Source: Deltaproteobacteria bacterium (GTDB lineage Bacteria > Desulfobacterota > DSM-4660 > Desulfatiglandales > B25-G16). From it: a DNA stretch of 29,819 nt. Shown one piece after another: positions 14,337 through 22,790 of the stretch. Under the pieces are notes generated by a model. The model did not search any database and was not told the origin of the DNA. It worked only from the letters and a program-made list of their open reading frames with translations. Position 1 is the stretch's first letter. Every line of letters begins with the position of its first letter. Made by a program: the position numbers and the translations under genes. The stretch spans positions 1 through 29,819 of the forward strand of contig JAFDHR010000005.1 of NCBI GenBank assembly GCA_019308645.1, in the 5' to 3' direction.

Positions 14337-15257
14337 CTATCTCCATAATCTCATTTCACTTAATTTCGGATTGCTTATTCTCCTCTGGATCATTGTCGCG
14401 TGGTCCACGAGGAAATCGGTACCCGAGTGGCTCAAATCTTGTTTTTTGAACTCCGCAATCACGGCCATACTGATCTCTTCAATGATCAAGCTTTTAGTGT
14501 AATGATCACTGGTCTCCATCATTCTCCCAATCTTTGTATGTACAAAGTCTCCTAGAATAGTGAGAGTGAGAAGAGCTCTGTGCCTCCATTTGTAGTACGG
14601 TGAATATCTTCTATTTAGCAGGAAGATGAGAGATATAATATCAGCACAAAATTTTGTTTCTGCATATTGGGAGGCGAAGTACTCTTTTCGTTTGACTGAC
14701 CGCATGAAATTGTATTGCCCAGTTTGCCCGCAGGAAATACATAATCCGGCTATCTTTAAAAGGCGAACGTCCTCGGGATAGAATGCAAGCAGTTCCTCTC
14801 GTATCTGTGAAAATTTGCCGAGTGGATCCGAGAATACCTTCCCATTCGTGCAGGGCGAGGCCGCTTCTGCTCGGAGGTAGAGCCATGCATCAATCGATTT
14901 AGGCGCATGAGAACGCCCTAGGAATCTTCGATAAAATTCGCCTATTTCAAATACTCCGACTCTTCCTTTTCCCTGTTCCGTCTCTAGCCTCCGGAAACCG
15001 AGGAACTCCTTTGGAAGTTCATCATAGGCTGCCTGAAGTTGCCGTCCAATTTTCTGGTAATCTGTTTTTGTGAGCCACAGGCAAAAACCAGGTCCCCAAT
15101 CGTGATCGCGAGATATCTCATCATCAAACCCGTAACATTCAGAACCGTCTCCTACGAGTCCGACGGCAATCCTTCCTTTATATTGGGGGAACTTTTCCGC
15201 AATCATCTTCGTCCCGAACCTGCGATAATATTCCTCTGACAAGACAAGGCCTTTCAT
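14337..15257 (-). CDS. DUF4037-family protein with nucleotidyltransferase-like motif
   Basis: 306 aa. The segment GLVGDGSECYGFDDEISRDHDWGPGF (about 33-58) has the GS...D-x-D spacing of minimal nucleotidyltransferases and is the hallmark of DUF4037. The rest is helical, with a small-molecule-binding look but no other known motif. A GGAGG ribosome site is 6 bp before the ATG. In other bacteria, as I recall, DUF4037 and DUF4125 genes can be neighbours; here both are in the window but about 11 kb apart. Nucleotidyl transfer to a protein, RNA or small molecule is inferred from fold only. Confidence 0.8.
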   Translation of the reverse strand: MKGLVLSEEYYRRFGTKMIAEKFPQYKGRIAVGLVGDGSECYGFDDEISRDHDWGPGFCLWLTKTDYQKIGRQLQAAYDELPKEFLGFRRLETEQGKGRVGVFEIGEFYRRFLGRSHAPKSIDAWLYLRAEAASPCTNGKVFSDPLGKFSQIREELLAFYPEDVRLLKIAGLCISCGQTGQYNFMRSVKRKEYFASQYAETKFCADIISLIFLLNRRYSPYYKWRHRALLTLTILGDFVHTKIGRMMETSDHYTKSLIIEEISMAVIAEFKKQDLSHSGTDFLVDHATMIQRRISNPKLSEMRLWR

Positions 15258-15541
15258 ATAATTTCCTCCAAGAAAATATTACGATCTAAAACTTGCATAA
15301 GCTATCTTCAAAAAGAAGTTTTGCTGTTGTCATCAATGATTTCTGGCGGCCTTGTAACTGCATTACACGCATCAATTTAAATGAGATAAAAGCTGCAGTT
15401 GAGCCCCTGCCGCCTTTGCATTTTCGGCAAACGACGCTTGCAGGATTTTATAGGTATGAGAAATACAAACAATTGCCCCTCTTTCTTTCAGCAGTCGGGA
15501 TTTTTCCGAAATACAAAATCACCCTGACGGAAAGGATCCAA

Positions 15542-16117
15542 TCAATTGAAATCAAGCACAAGGACCTCTTCGGTACCTGAATAGTCTTGCTTGGCAATCT
15601 TGTCATTCAGCTTGCCTGCAGTCTCCGCTGAAACATATTTTTCACCACACTGAAGACAAAGGCCAGCAGGGACATTCTTGACCAGATAAAGCTGCCCCTC
15701 CAGCCGGTAATCAAAATTTCCGACAGTGATGTCTTTTATATCTCCCCCACAAAAAAAACACCTCTTGGTCATATTTTTCATGGGCATACCTCCTGGGTTT
15801 CTGTGTGTAGGATCCTTCCATACGGGTAGAGAAGGCACGTAGGCAAAGATTATAACGAGCAACCCGTCTATTGCGGGTACGCATACAACATGAATCGGCT
15901 CCGAATCATGGTATCCAAGGACAAGAAAGCTGGGTCCTCTCACAGGATTCTTATGGATTTCAATAAGTTTCCCATGTAGGAGACCACTCTCGATTTTCTG
16001 AACTGATACCATCCCTCCCATAATAGACCTGACTACATGTTCAGATATTATATAGTGCCCATCGGCCACCCGTTTTGCTATCCACTCCATGATTTGAATG
16101 TCTTTTGTTGTTTTCAT
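15542..16117 (-). CDS. In-frame fusion of DUF4258 toxin-like domain and YgiT/MqsA-type zinc-finger antitoxin domain
   Basis: 191 aa. Residues about 8-105 form a DUF4258 domain (RVADGHYIISEHVVRSIM, then a strand pattern ending VIIFAYVPSL), a RelE-like toxin fold. Residues 113-191 form a YgiT/MqsA N-terminal domain with zinc ligands CFFCGG (Cys120, Cys123) and CLQCGEKY, the standard antitoxin partner. These two are normally separate adjacent genes; here no stop lies between them. A strong AGGAGGT site exactly before the in-frame ATG at 15781 would allow separate antitoxin (79 aa). So the locus could yield both a fusion and free antitoxin. It follows dctM by 28 bp. It might instead be a defunct module in which the fused antitoxin permanently masks the toxin. 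Confidence 0.8.
   Translation of the reverse strand: MKTTKDIQIMEWIAKRVADGHYIISEHVVRSIMGGMVSVQKIESGLLHGKLIEIHKNPVRGPSFLVLGYHDSEPIHVVCVPAIDGLLVIIFAYVPSLPVWKDPTHRNPGGMPMKNMTKRCFFCGGDIKDITVGNFDYRLEGQLYLVKNVPAGLCLQCGEKYVSAETAGKLNDKIAKQDYSGTEEVLVLDFN
15788..15794 (-). promoter_or_regulatory. Internal ribosome binding site for the antitoxin domain
   Basis: AGGAGGT on the minus strand, six bases before an in-frame ATG (15779-15781), inside the fused toxin-antitoxin gene. It is a better match than anything before the gene's own start at 16117, which has no clear site. This supports independent translation of the antitoxin part. Confidence 0.65.
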
Positions 16118-16145
16118 GAAAAGGTGTCTGCTAAGAGAAGTATAG

Positions 16146-17447
16146 TTATTGCATGAGTGCTGGTAACCACAATGTTAGCTTCGGAAAAAGTAAGACCAGC
16201 AGTACTGCGCATAGATAAATCAGCATAAAGGGCACAGTGCCCTTGATTGCAATATTAAGCGTACTTTTCAAACCCATTGCCTTTGCAACCCCATCAACGG
16301 CATAGATATTCAACCCTACAGGAGGCGTTAATAAGCCGATTTCTATGGACATTACCATGATTACCGCATACCATATGAGGGGTACATGGAGAGAAATCAA
16401 AGTTGGAAGAAAAAGGGGGAGGCAAATAAGCATGATTGATGCACCCTCAATAAACATACCCAGTATCAACATGATAAAAATTGTTCCAATGACGAAATAA
16501 AGTGGATTTGTCAGCCTGAGTGTAACCTCCTTGATCATTTCCGGAAGCCCAAGTTGTGTGGCGGCATTTCCAAATACCATTGCTCCGCACACAATAAACA
16601 GGACCATTACGGATGAGTCCATTCCTTCCATAAAAATACCTGGGAGATCTCTGAATTTGAGGCTTTTATAAATAAAAAGACCAACGATTAGCGACCAGAA
16701 AATTCCAATGACGGCAACTTCAGTGGGAGTGGCAATACCGAGATACAGGGGGATTATGATAAAAAGAGGAATGATCAGGGCCCATATACCTTCTTTTAAG
16801 GCCTGCCAACGCTCCCCCCAGGAGGCTTTTTGCGCCTTTTTGGCGTTTTTATCAAGGGCACAGGTCACTATTATGTATCCGCTGAACAAACCTACCGCGA
16901 TTAAACCAGGTAAAATTCCAGAAATGAAAAGTTTGCCCACTGATTCCATCGAGATAGCGCCATAGATAATCATAGCGACACTTGGAGGGATCAATATACC
17001 AAGGGCACCCCCCGCTGCAATCGCGCCCAGACTAAGTGGCAGTTTATAGCCATATTTTGTGAGATTTGTTAATGCGAAGGAACCCACCATAGCTGCCACC
17101 GCAACACTTGTTCCTATCATGGCAGCCAGGATTGCACAGGTGAAAATGGTTGCAACAGCAAGACCACCTGGGATATGTCTGAGGAATACATCAAAAACCT
17201 TGTAAATCTTAGCCCCAATATCACTTTTTCCAAGAATGACGCCCATCAGAATAAACAGAGGAATAGCAAGTAACAAAAAGCTATTTATTGTGCTTGACAT
17301 CGTTTGAGCGACTGTTATCAAGGCACTGCTTCCAAAGGCCAAATAGAGACCGACTAGGCCTCCGGCACTAAGACTCACCGCAATAGGAACTCCTGCAAAC
17401 AGAAGGATTACCATTAGAGTTACAGATAGCAGAAGGGGAGCGTACAT
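16146..17447 (-). CDS. dctM: TRAP transporter large permease subunit
   Basis: 433 aa, very hydrophobic, about 12 membrane helices, the usual size for DctM. Characteristic segments include PLFILMGVILGKSDIG and the twin proline/glycine loops IAAGGALGILIPPSVAMIIYG (about 143-163) and SIEIGLLTPPVGLNIYAV. It forms the ion-driven channel that takes a substrate handed over by the periplasmic binding protein. The gene is third in the order dctP, dctQ, dctM. TRAP systems usually import C4-dicarboxylates or other organic acids. In this context fumarate, succinate or an aromatic acid are reasonable guesses, but the sequence does not show specificity. Confidence 0.92.
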   Translation of the reverse strand: MYAPLLLSVTLMVILLFAGVPIAVSLSAGGLVGLYLAFGSSALITVAQTMSSTINSFLLLAIPLFILMGVILGKSDIGAKIYKVFDVFLRHIPGGLAVATIFTCAILAAMIGTSVAVAAMVGSFALTNLTKYGYKLPLSLGAIAAGGALGILIPPSVAMIIYGAISMESVGKLFISGILPGLIAVGLFSGYIIVTCALDKNAKKAQKASWGERWQALKEGIWALIIPLFIIIPLYLGIATPTEVAVIGIFWSLIVGLFIYKSLKFRDLPGIFMEGMDSSVMVLFIVCGAMVFGNAATQLGLPEMIKEVTLRLTNPLYFVIGTIFIMLILGMFIEGASIMLICLPLFLPTLISLHVPLIWYAVIMVMSIEIGLLTPPVGLNIYAVDGVAKAMGLKSTLNIAIKGTVPFMLIYLCAVLLVLLFPKLTLWLPALMQ

Positions 17448-17544
17448 AAGCTTGTTCCTTATTTGGGTAGAATCAGCATGGATGGGCCGATATTGTTCAT
17501 ACCACCCGCAAGTAGTCAGATCTTCATACGGGCAGCGGGTATTT

Positions 17545-18120
17545 TCACAGCCGATACGTTGCTGATTTTCTCACGACGGTTCTGTATTTGATCCACGCCT
17601 TGAGTATCTTCTCTGTGCACTCAATCGCAAAAAAAATCATGCCAAGGGGTAATGCTAAATTAATCAGGCATAAAGGGATGTGGAGTATGAGAGTCATATC
17701 TGCATCTTGATAAGTTTCGAAGACGAAAAAAACACCCTGCCACGCTACCAAAACGCTCAGCAGAATGCCGACTGCCCCTCCAAATATGTCAAGAAAGAGC
17801 TGGTACTTCTCCGGCAGCCTCGAGTATATGAGGTCTACCTTGATATGCCTGTTTCGCCTGTGAGCCGCGGGGACACATGCAAAGGTTATCCAGACCAAAA
17901 GGTATGAAGATAATTCGACTACATCGAAACAGCTCGCTTTACAAAAACGGGCGCTTATCTGATACATGATGACCAGAAGAATGAAGGCCAAAAGGATACT
18001 CCCGAAGTTATGGATAGAATCTGAAACTTTATTGAAATACCTCCAAAATGGGTAACTATTCATATCCAAATCTGCCTCGGAAGAACCTTCATTTGGTTTC
18101 GCAAATGTTTCCAGTCCCAT
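17545..18120 (-). CDS. dctQ: TRAP transporter small permease subunit
   Basis: 191 aa with four predicted membrane helices, as expected for DctQ: after a 27-residue soluble N-terminus, helices at about 33-52, 63-80 (LSSYLLVWITFACVPAAHR), 104-125 and 143-163. The family motif AHRRNRHIKVDL (about 81-92) is clear. It pairs with DctM in the inner membrane. The gene lies 97 bp upstream of dctM and about 106 bp downstream of dctP, with a stem-loop in the latter gap. Confidence 0.9.
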   Translation of the reverse strand: MGLETFAKPNEGSSEADLDMNSYPFWRYFNKVSDSIHNFGSILLAFILLVIMYQISARFCKASCFDVVELSSYLLVWITFACVPAAHRRNRHIKVDLIYSRLPEKYQLFLDIFGGAVGILLSVLVAWQGVFFVFETYQDADMTLILHIPLCLINLALPLGMIFFAIECTEKILKAWIKYRTVVRKSATYRL

Positions 18121-18171
18121 GTTGTCTTCTCCATTTTTTTCGGACAGCCTATTATCCGAAACAATAGAGGG

Positions 18172-18202
18172 AACGGGGTACTACTTAAAACCCGTCCCCG
18201 TT
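18172..18202 (-). promoter_or_regulatory. Stem-loop between dctP and dctQ
   Basis: AACGGGG / CCCCGTT form a 7-bp stem around a 17-base loop, 25 bp after the dctP stop. It has no T-run, so it is more likely a 3'-protecting or partial attenuation hairpin that allows excess binding protein over permease, a common arrangement in transporter operons (inference). Confidence 0.5.
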
Positions 18203-18226
18203 GCGTGAAAGTTTCTCATACTACTA

Positions 18227-19243
18227 TTATTTTTGTTGCTTTCTCTCCATCATGACCAGCCTTAAGGCATCCGGATTGTTTTTAAGGGCTCTCTTAAAAA
18301 AATCGTCAATGCTTGCATACCACAATTTTAAGTCATTGCTGGTTGGATAATATACCTCTTTCATGCAGGCCTTCGCCTTTTGGGTAATCTCTTTTGCGAT
18401 CTTGTCGGCCACCTCATAACTGTGCTGCTGGGTTTGGAGCGCGGCCTTTTTCAATACATTCTGCAGATTTCTGGGCAACCGATTAAAAAAGCGCTTGTTG
18501 ACAAAAATGACTTCATTAACAACTGGCATACCGGGGAGTACGCAAAAATAAGGGGCGACCTCGCTCAGCTTTCTATCTACTGCATGTTCGAGTGAAGCGT
18601 CAGTACCATCAATTGTCCCTCTTTGAAGAGCAGTGTAAAGTTCAGCCCCTGTTACAAAAGCTGATTGGGCATGACAGTATTCTTTCAAATAAAGGGCCTG
18701 TTGAGAGCTTAACGGCCTGATAACCTTTCCCTCAAGATCCAGTGGAACATGGACAGGCGATTTGCATTCGATTCCCATAATGTCTTGCGCCCAAACAACC
18801 CAACCTAAGGGCATATAGCCTTTTTTTTCTAGTTTTGTGAATAGTTCCTTTCCGATGGGACCTTCGATTGCATCTATGGTTTCTTGTGTATTATGGAATA
18901 CCATGGGAGTTGTAAATATTGCAAAGGAAGGGCAAGTGCGAACAATATAAAATGAATAAATAGCGCAAGCTTCTATGGAACCGTTCTTGACAGCACCCAG
19001 TACGTGCTTATCGTCCACCAGTTGCCCTGAAGGAAATAGTTTTACTGCAATTTGACCGCCTGATTCTTGTTCAACAAGGTTTTTGAAATAGTTAAAATTA
19101 TTTGTTGCAATCCGATGGGTTGGCGGGAGCCCATGGGCAAAGCGGATTGTGTATTTTGTCTTTTGGCTTCCTGCAAACGCAAGACAGGACAGTGCAAAAG
19201 ATAAGACGAAAACAAGAATAAGACTCTTTTTAAGTAAGGACAT
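18227..19243 (-). CDS. dctP: TRAP transporter periplasmic solute-binding protein
   Basis: 338 aa with a Sec signal peptide (MSLLKKSLILVF... cleavage likely after AFA, about residue 24). Family features include IRFAHGLPPTHRIATN near the mature start, FPSGQLVDDKHVLGAVKNGSIE (about 67-88) and, around 207-222, ALQRGTIDGTDASLEH. The arginine that normally salt-bridges the ligand carboxylate is expected near GKVIRPLSSQ (Arg176). It captures an organic acid in the periplasm for DctQM. A GGGAGGG ribosome site precedes the start. Ligand unknown. Confidence 0.92.
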   Translation of the reverse strand: MSLLKKSLILVFVLSFALSCLAFAGSQKTKYTIRFAHGLPPTHRIATNNFNYFKNLVEQESGGQIAVKLFPSGQLVDDKHVLGAVKNGSIEACAIYSFYIVRTCPSFAIFTTPMVFHNTQETIDAIEGPIGKELFTKLEKKGYMPLGWVVWAQDIMGIECKSPVHVPLDLEGKVIRPLSSQQALYLKEYCHAQSAFVTGAELYTALQRGTIDGTDASLEHAVDRKLSEVAPYFCVLPGMPVVNEVIFVNKRFFNRLPRNLQNVLKKAALQTQQHSYEVADKIAKEITQKAKACMKEVYYPTSNDLKLWYASIDDFFKRALKNNPDALRLVMMERKQQK

Positions 19244-19341
19244 CGCAAATCCCTCCCAATTTAATGGTTAATTAAAAGATATTTTGGAGCATCTTGATCC
19301 CTTTCACTCCGCAATAAGTTTTAAAACATTTATTACGCCCT

Positions 19342-19836
19342 TTACTCTTGATTCTTTAACTTCTCTATAAATTCCCTAAAGAACTTATCTCTCGTATTCC
19401 AGTCAGCACCGAAGTGTTGGCTGAAAATTTCGCCTGCACTCTCAAAGGTCTTTTGCCAAATTGGTGCTGTACCATAGGTAATGAGGTCTTCGAGTATTGG
19501 CCTCAGGTCCGCAATTCTTTCTTTGGGAAGGAAAGAAACAGCTCCGAGCTTGATAGCTTTTTTCAAGGCCTCTGGAGTAAGCGCATGGGCGGTAAGCATC
19601 ACGGTGGGAAAACCTCTTGATGTCGAATCTTTCAGGAGTTCAAAGCCATTTACTCCCATAATATCCAGGATTACAGCATCGTAACTATGGGCCGCAAGTA
19701 ATTTGAGCGCCGTTTGGTAATCAGTCGCTTTATGAATTCTGCACATATCCAGCAAATCTCCCACGGCTTCAAGGACATCCGGTTCGTCATCTACTGCTAA
19801 AATAAGTTTATCCTTTAAAGGGCTATCGAAAATCAC
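19342..19836 (-). CDS. Stand-alone response regulator receiver protein
   Basis: 164 aa. One receiver domain (about 8-125) with complete phosphorylation site: acidic pair in AVDDEPD (Asp16, Asp17), phospho-acceptor Asp in AVILDIMG (about 57), Thr in VMLTAHA (about 82) and Lys in FLPKER (about 104). The remaining 40 residues (IWQKTFESAGEIFSQHFGAD...) are not a DNA-binding domain that I recognise, so output is probably by protein contact. It is last in the signalling run, 59 bp after the other receiver gene. Confidence 0.88.
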   Translation of the reverse strand: MIFDSPLKDKLILAVDDEPDVLEAVGDLLDMCRIHKATDYQTALKLLAAHSYDAVILDIMGVNGFELLKDSTSRGFPTVMLTAHALTPEALKKAIKLGAVSFLPKERIADLRPILEDLITYGTAPIWQKTFESAGEIFSQHFGADWNTRDKFFREFIEKLKNQE

Positions 19837-19895
19837 TGTTTTTCCTCCCTGGCCCGATGGTCATGCCAAATTCAGGTAATCAAATCTCATTCCGT

Positions 19896-20423
19896 CTAAA
19901 AGTCTGCTACACAGGGTTCATGATCGTTTGCTGCTTGCCTCTGCCTTAGAAGGTAGATACAGAAGTACTTCAATGAGCTATGCACTTCTGGCAGGGCAAG
20001 TGCAACCTTTTCAAGAAAAAGAGTGGCACCTGCATCATATGCCTGTTCCAAGATTTCCTGGTTCGGCTTGAATGTATAGCTGATCACAGGGAGGGAAGGG
20101 AATTCCTTTCTAATTTGAGAAATGATGCCAAGGCTGATTTCCTCTCCCCGCCTTTCATCATTGAATTTCTTCCTAGCTTCTTCAGGCCAAAAGAGATCTA
20201 TCAACAAAATATCAGGCCTTTCCTTTTCGATCAACTCCCGCCAGGATTGAATGTCGCCACTTTTTACCAGTTCGAATGTAATGCCAATGCTTCGCTTTGG
20301 GTCAGTGAATTCTGTTTCGAGGGCCGCTACCCAATTGTCGTCCCAAACCAACTGCTCCTGATCATGATGAGCACGGAAAAGATCACTGAAAATGTCATCA
20401 AAAAATAGGATTTTTGCTTTCAT
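19896..20423 (-). CDS. Divergent receiver-like protein without output domain
   Basis: 175 aa. Receiver-type positions are visible: ILFFDDIFSD (Asp9, Asp10), ILLIDLFWPEE (likely phospho-Asp), PVISYTFKPN (Ser/Thr) and TLFLEKVAL (Lys). Between strand 1 and the phospho-Asp there is extra sequence (FRAHHDQEQLVWDDNWV) compared with CheY. Its start overlaps the sensor gene by four bases (ATGA), so the two are translationally coupled and probably interact. No DNA-binding part is seen. Confidence 0.75.
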   Translation of the reverse strand: MKAKILFFDDIFSDLFRAHHDQEQLVWDDNWVAALETEFTDPKRSIGITFELVKSGDIQSWRELIEKERPDILLIDLFWPEEARKKFNDERRGEEISLGIISQIRKEFPSLPVISYTFKPNQEILEQAYDAGATLFLEKVALALPEVHSSLKYFCIYLLRQRQAANDHEPCVADF

Positions 20424-22168
20424 CGAGAATCCCCCTTATCCAGGCCTTCACCAAGAGGGAAAGCCAAGTAGATGCGATAGGGTTTATCATACTTACGAAT
20501 ACTTCCACCCAAATCTTGCATGATACTCCTTAGTTGAGGCATACCTCGGCCACTGACAGTTTTATAGGAAATACCATTATCCTGAAATTTTACCCGAATC
20601 TTTCCTTTTATTTTGCGAACGGAAATATCAATACGCCCTACTATTGAGGGATCCGTTTGCCGCCGGCTATTTATTGCCCTGATACTGTTGACAAAGAGAT
20701 TTTCAAAAACAGTCTCCAGGTTTTCTTCAATTCCGCTAATAACGCAATCAGGAGAGAAGCTATCATCAATGTCCAGGTTAATTTCCAGAACAGGATGTTG
20801 AGATTTCTTCAGCCTAACAAATCCCAGGATCCATGTTACAAATTTAATACTTTTCTTACGGCATTTAAGCATCTTGCGTTGGTCATGCAACTCATTCAGT
20901 AAATTTTCCAAGGTTCCCAATGGCTGGGAAATTTTAGGATCAGAAAAAGCCCGGGGGTATTTTTGGATAAGATTTCCCTTTAATCCGGCAAGACAATAGA
21001 AACCGGGATTGTGAATTTTGAGACTGATGTCCGAGACCAAGTGGGCCAACCTTTCATTCAAAAGAAACGATTTTAGCAAAGAATTATAAAGGGAGAGGAA
21101 AGGATTCATGTGGAGGTAATCCCAGAATTTGGGTCGGTGGGAACCAAGGAGCACTGCTCCCAGATCCTGGCCAAGCATATGCAGGGGATAAATTACATAG
21201 CTTCTGATATTCTCCAGACATTTAAGGGTAAATTTCCGTTCTTTTTCACTGAGACCGGGGAAGGTTTGTATTCTCTTATGGAAACGAACAATCCTTCTGT
21301 CATTTTCTTCGCCTTCTAGAGGAAAGGCTAACCCAATATCATCGCGTAGGATGCTGTCCGGGGACGGGATAAATTCAGGCAAAAACAATTCTCGAGTTTC
21401 TTCACCATACCATGGAATTAAACGGAGACCTGAACAACGAAGGCCCCCAACATTGAAAAAGGCCATGCCAATATCCGCGGCACTAAGTTCCCTATATGCT
21501 TCAACAGCATCCCTGTAATCCACCACCTTGTTAGAAGCAATCAGTCTTGCGATAGCAAGCAATTTCTGGTGCGCTGCATGAACCGCAAGCCTATTCCTAA
21601 CATCAATTATATAATCCATTATCAGGGAGCCATATCTATTCGCAAAACCATCAAGATGTTCCCTTTCTTCTTCGCCAAAGGGCTTTCTGTCACGATAACG
21701 GCTTAATTCAACAGTGCAAAAAATTTCGTTACCTCTTTTTATGGGAAAGATAATAATACTCGCTACAGGTTTTTTAATCTCCGATATGTATCTATAATTC
21801 ATATCAGGAACCAATTCCAGAAAGGGATTAGGCATTTTGGTCGAATCTTTGTCCCATATGTCTTTAACCAGAATACTCCGGCCAGCTTTGATTACTAAAC
21901 CGGTAAAGCCCCTGAAAGGGTCGAATAAATGCATATCCATGCCTTTTCTGAGCCAAGGCTTCCCATCTTTAATAATGCATACTTTTTCCACCCTGCCCCC
22001 TTTTGGCAGCAGATTAATCTGTCCTATATCTGCACCTGTCGCATTCGTCAGGAGCTTCAATACCTCGTAGAGGATCAGATCAATCGCAGAATCGTCCCCG
22101 GAAAGCGCCAGCAAAGGCATTTTTCCAAGGAGGTTTTCTGCAGATATCTTTAGCTTTTCTGGTTTCAT
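20420..22168 (-). CDS. GAF/HATPase sensor with degenerate histidine-kinase H-box
   Basis: 582 aa from the ATG at 22168, preceded by GGGAGGTGG; an ATG nine codons upstream lacks such a site. Residues about 20-190 look like a GAF domain (NATGADIGQINLLPKGG, AGRSILVKDIWDKDS, ASIIIFPIKRG), with a second GAF-like region about 215-370. The C-terminal ATPase domain shows the N-box ENLFVNSIRAIN, a G1 box DNGISY (missing the second glycine) and a G2 loop GRGMPQLRSIMQDLGG. Where an H-box SHE(I/L)R(N/T)P is expected, the sequence reads SLKIHNP, so the phospho-accepting His seems replaced by Leu. It is soluble, with no membrane segment. It may transfer phosphate through another His, or act as an ATP-binding scaffold. 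The signal is unknown. Confidence 0.8.
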   Translation of the reverse strand: MKPEKLKISAENLLGKMPLLALSGDDSAIDLILYEVLKLLTNATGADIGQINLLPKGGRVEKVCIIKDGKPWLRKGMDMHLFDPFRGFTGLVIKAGRSILVKDIWDKDSTKMPNPFLELVPDMNYRYISEIKKPVASIIIFPIKRGNEIFCTVELSRYRDRKPFGEEEREHLDGFANRYGSLIMDYIIDVRNRLAVHAAHQKLLAIARLIASNKVVDYRDAVEAYRELSAADIGMAFFNVGGLRCSGLRLIPWYGEETRELFLPEFIPSPDSILRDDIGLAFPLEGEENDRRIVRFHKRIQTFPGLSEKERKFTLKCLENIRSYVIYPLHMLGQDLGAVLLGSHRPKFWDYLHMNPFLSLYNSLLKSFLLNERLAHLVSDISLKIHNPGFYCLAGLKGNLIQKYPRAFSDPKISQPLGTLENLLNELHDQRKMLKCRKKSIKFVTWILGFVRLKKSQHPVLEINLDIDDSFSPDCVISGIEENLETVFENLFVNSIRAINSRRQTDPSIVGRIDISVRKIKGKIRVKFQDNGISYKTVSGRGMPQLRSIMQDLGGSIRKYDKPYRIYLAFPLGEGLDKGDSR

Positions 22169-22191
22169 AAAGAGGCCACCTCCCAGGTGTA

Positions 22192-22659
22192 TCAAGCTTT
22201 CTTTTCATGAGAGATGCCACAAAGCAAACGTGTTCTGGTAATGAGTCTCTGTTTCGCAATCATCGCAATTTTCTTCATCATCAGAAATCCAAACTCAAGA
22301 TCCTGGTGGCATAGCGTGAGAATATCGTCTGCGCGGAACACGAGGACTCTGGCAGGAACTGCTACCCTTGCGTCGCTAATGAACTCCTTTGGTTCAAAGT
22401 CGATAAATGATGAAAAACCTAAGACATCACCTTCTTGAAGCGTTTCTAACTGTATTGTTTCTCCTCGATCATTTTCCACTGTAAGGGAAATGGTTCCCCG
22501 AAGGATAACCCACATCTTATCAGCAGAAGGCCTTCTCCAATTGAGATACAGCCCCATTATGTATTCCTTCATTTCCGCTTTTTTGGCCAGTTTCTCCAGC
22601 ATTTCTTCAGAGAAACCATCAAAAAAAGCGAGCGATTTCAGGGTATCTTTATTGACCAT
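22192..22659 (-). CDS. Cyclic-nucleotide-binding-fold sensor protein, copy 1
   Basis: 155 aa. A cupin-like cNMP domain (about 12-125): FFDGFSEEMLEKLAKKA, WVILRGTISLTVEN, ETLQEGDVLGFSS. The phosphate-binding cassette of CRP-type proteins (FGE...RxA) is replaced by LGFSSFIDFEP...SDARV, so classical cAMP binding is doubtful. There is no helix-turn-helix. The C-terminal helix (about 122-150) is basic. It is clearly paralogous to the next gene upstream (about two thirds of positions look the same), including the shared FRADDIL...GFL.MKKIA.IAKQRL block. It sits 23 bp before the sensor gene, so it may feed the signal to it. Confidence 0.85.
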   Translation of the reverse strand: MVNKDTLKSLAFFDGFSEEMLEKLAKKAEMKEYIMGLYLNWRRPSADKMWVILRGTISLTVENDRGETIQLETLQEGDVLGFSSFIDFEPKEFISDARVAVPARVLVFRADDILTLCHQDLEFGFLMMKKIAMIAKQRLITRTRLLCGISHEKKA

Positions 22660-22790
22660 GGTGTTTCCCTCACTTCCTTAGGTTATCCAAAATCCAAAAA
22701 AGTTGCCCCTGTAATAAAAAACCAAAAAGTTATTTAGCCTCATGATCTTGCAAGGCAAAGGCCACGTGTAGCTAGGACTCTGTGGAGCTT

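Noticed and set aside
15293..15580. 95-codon open frame on the plus strand in the gap between the DUF4037 and toxin-antitoxin genes
   Set aside because: No ribosome site, no domain, it runs into the 3' end of the toxin-antitoxin gene on the other strand, and its composition looks non-coding. The 284-bp gap shows nothing else that I can name.
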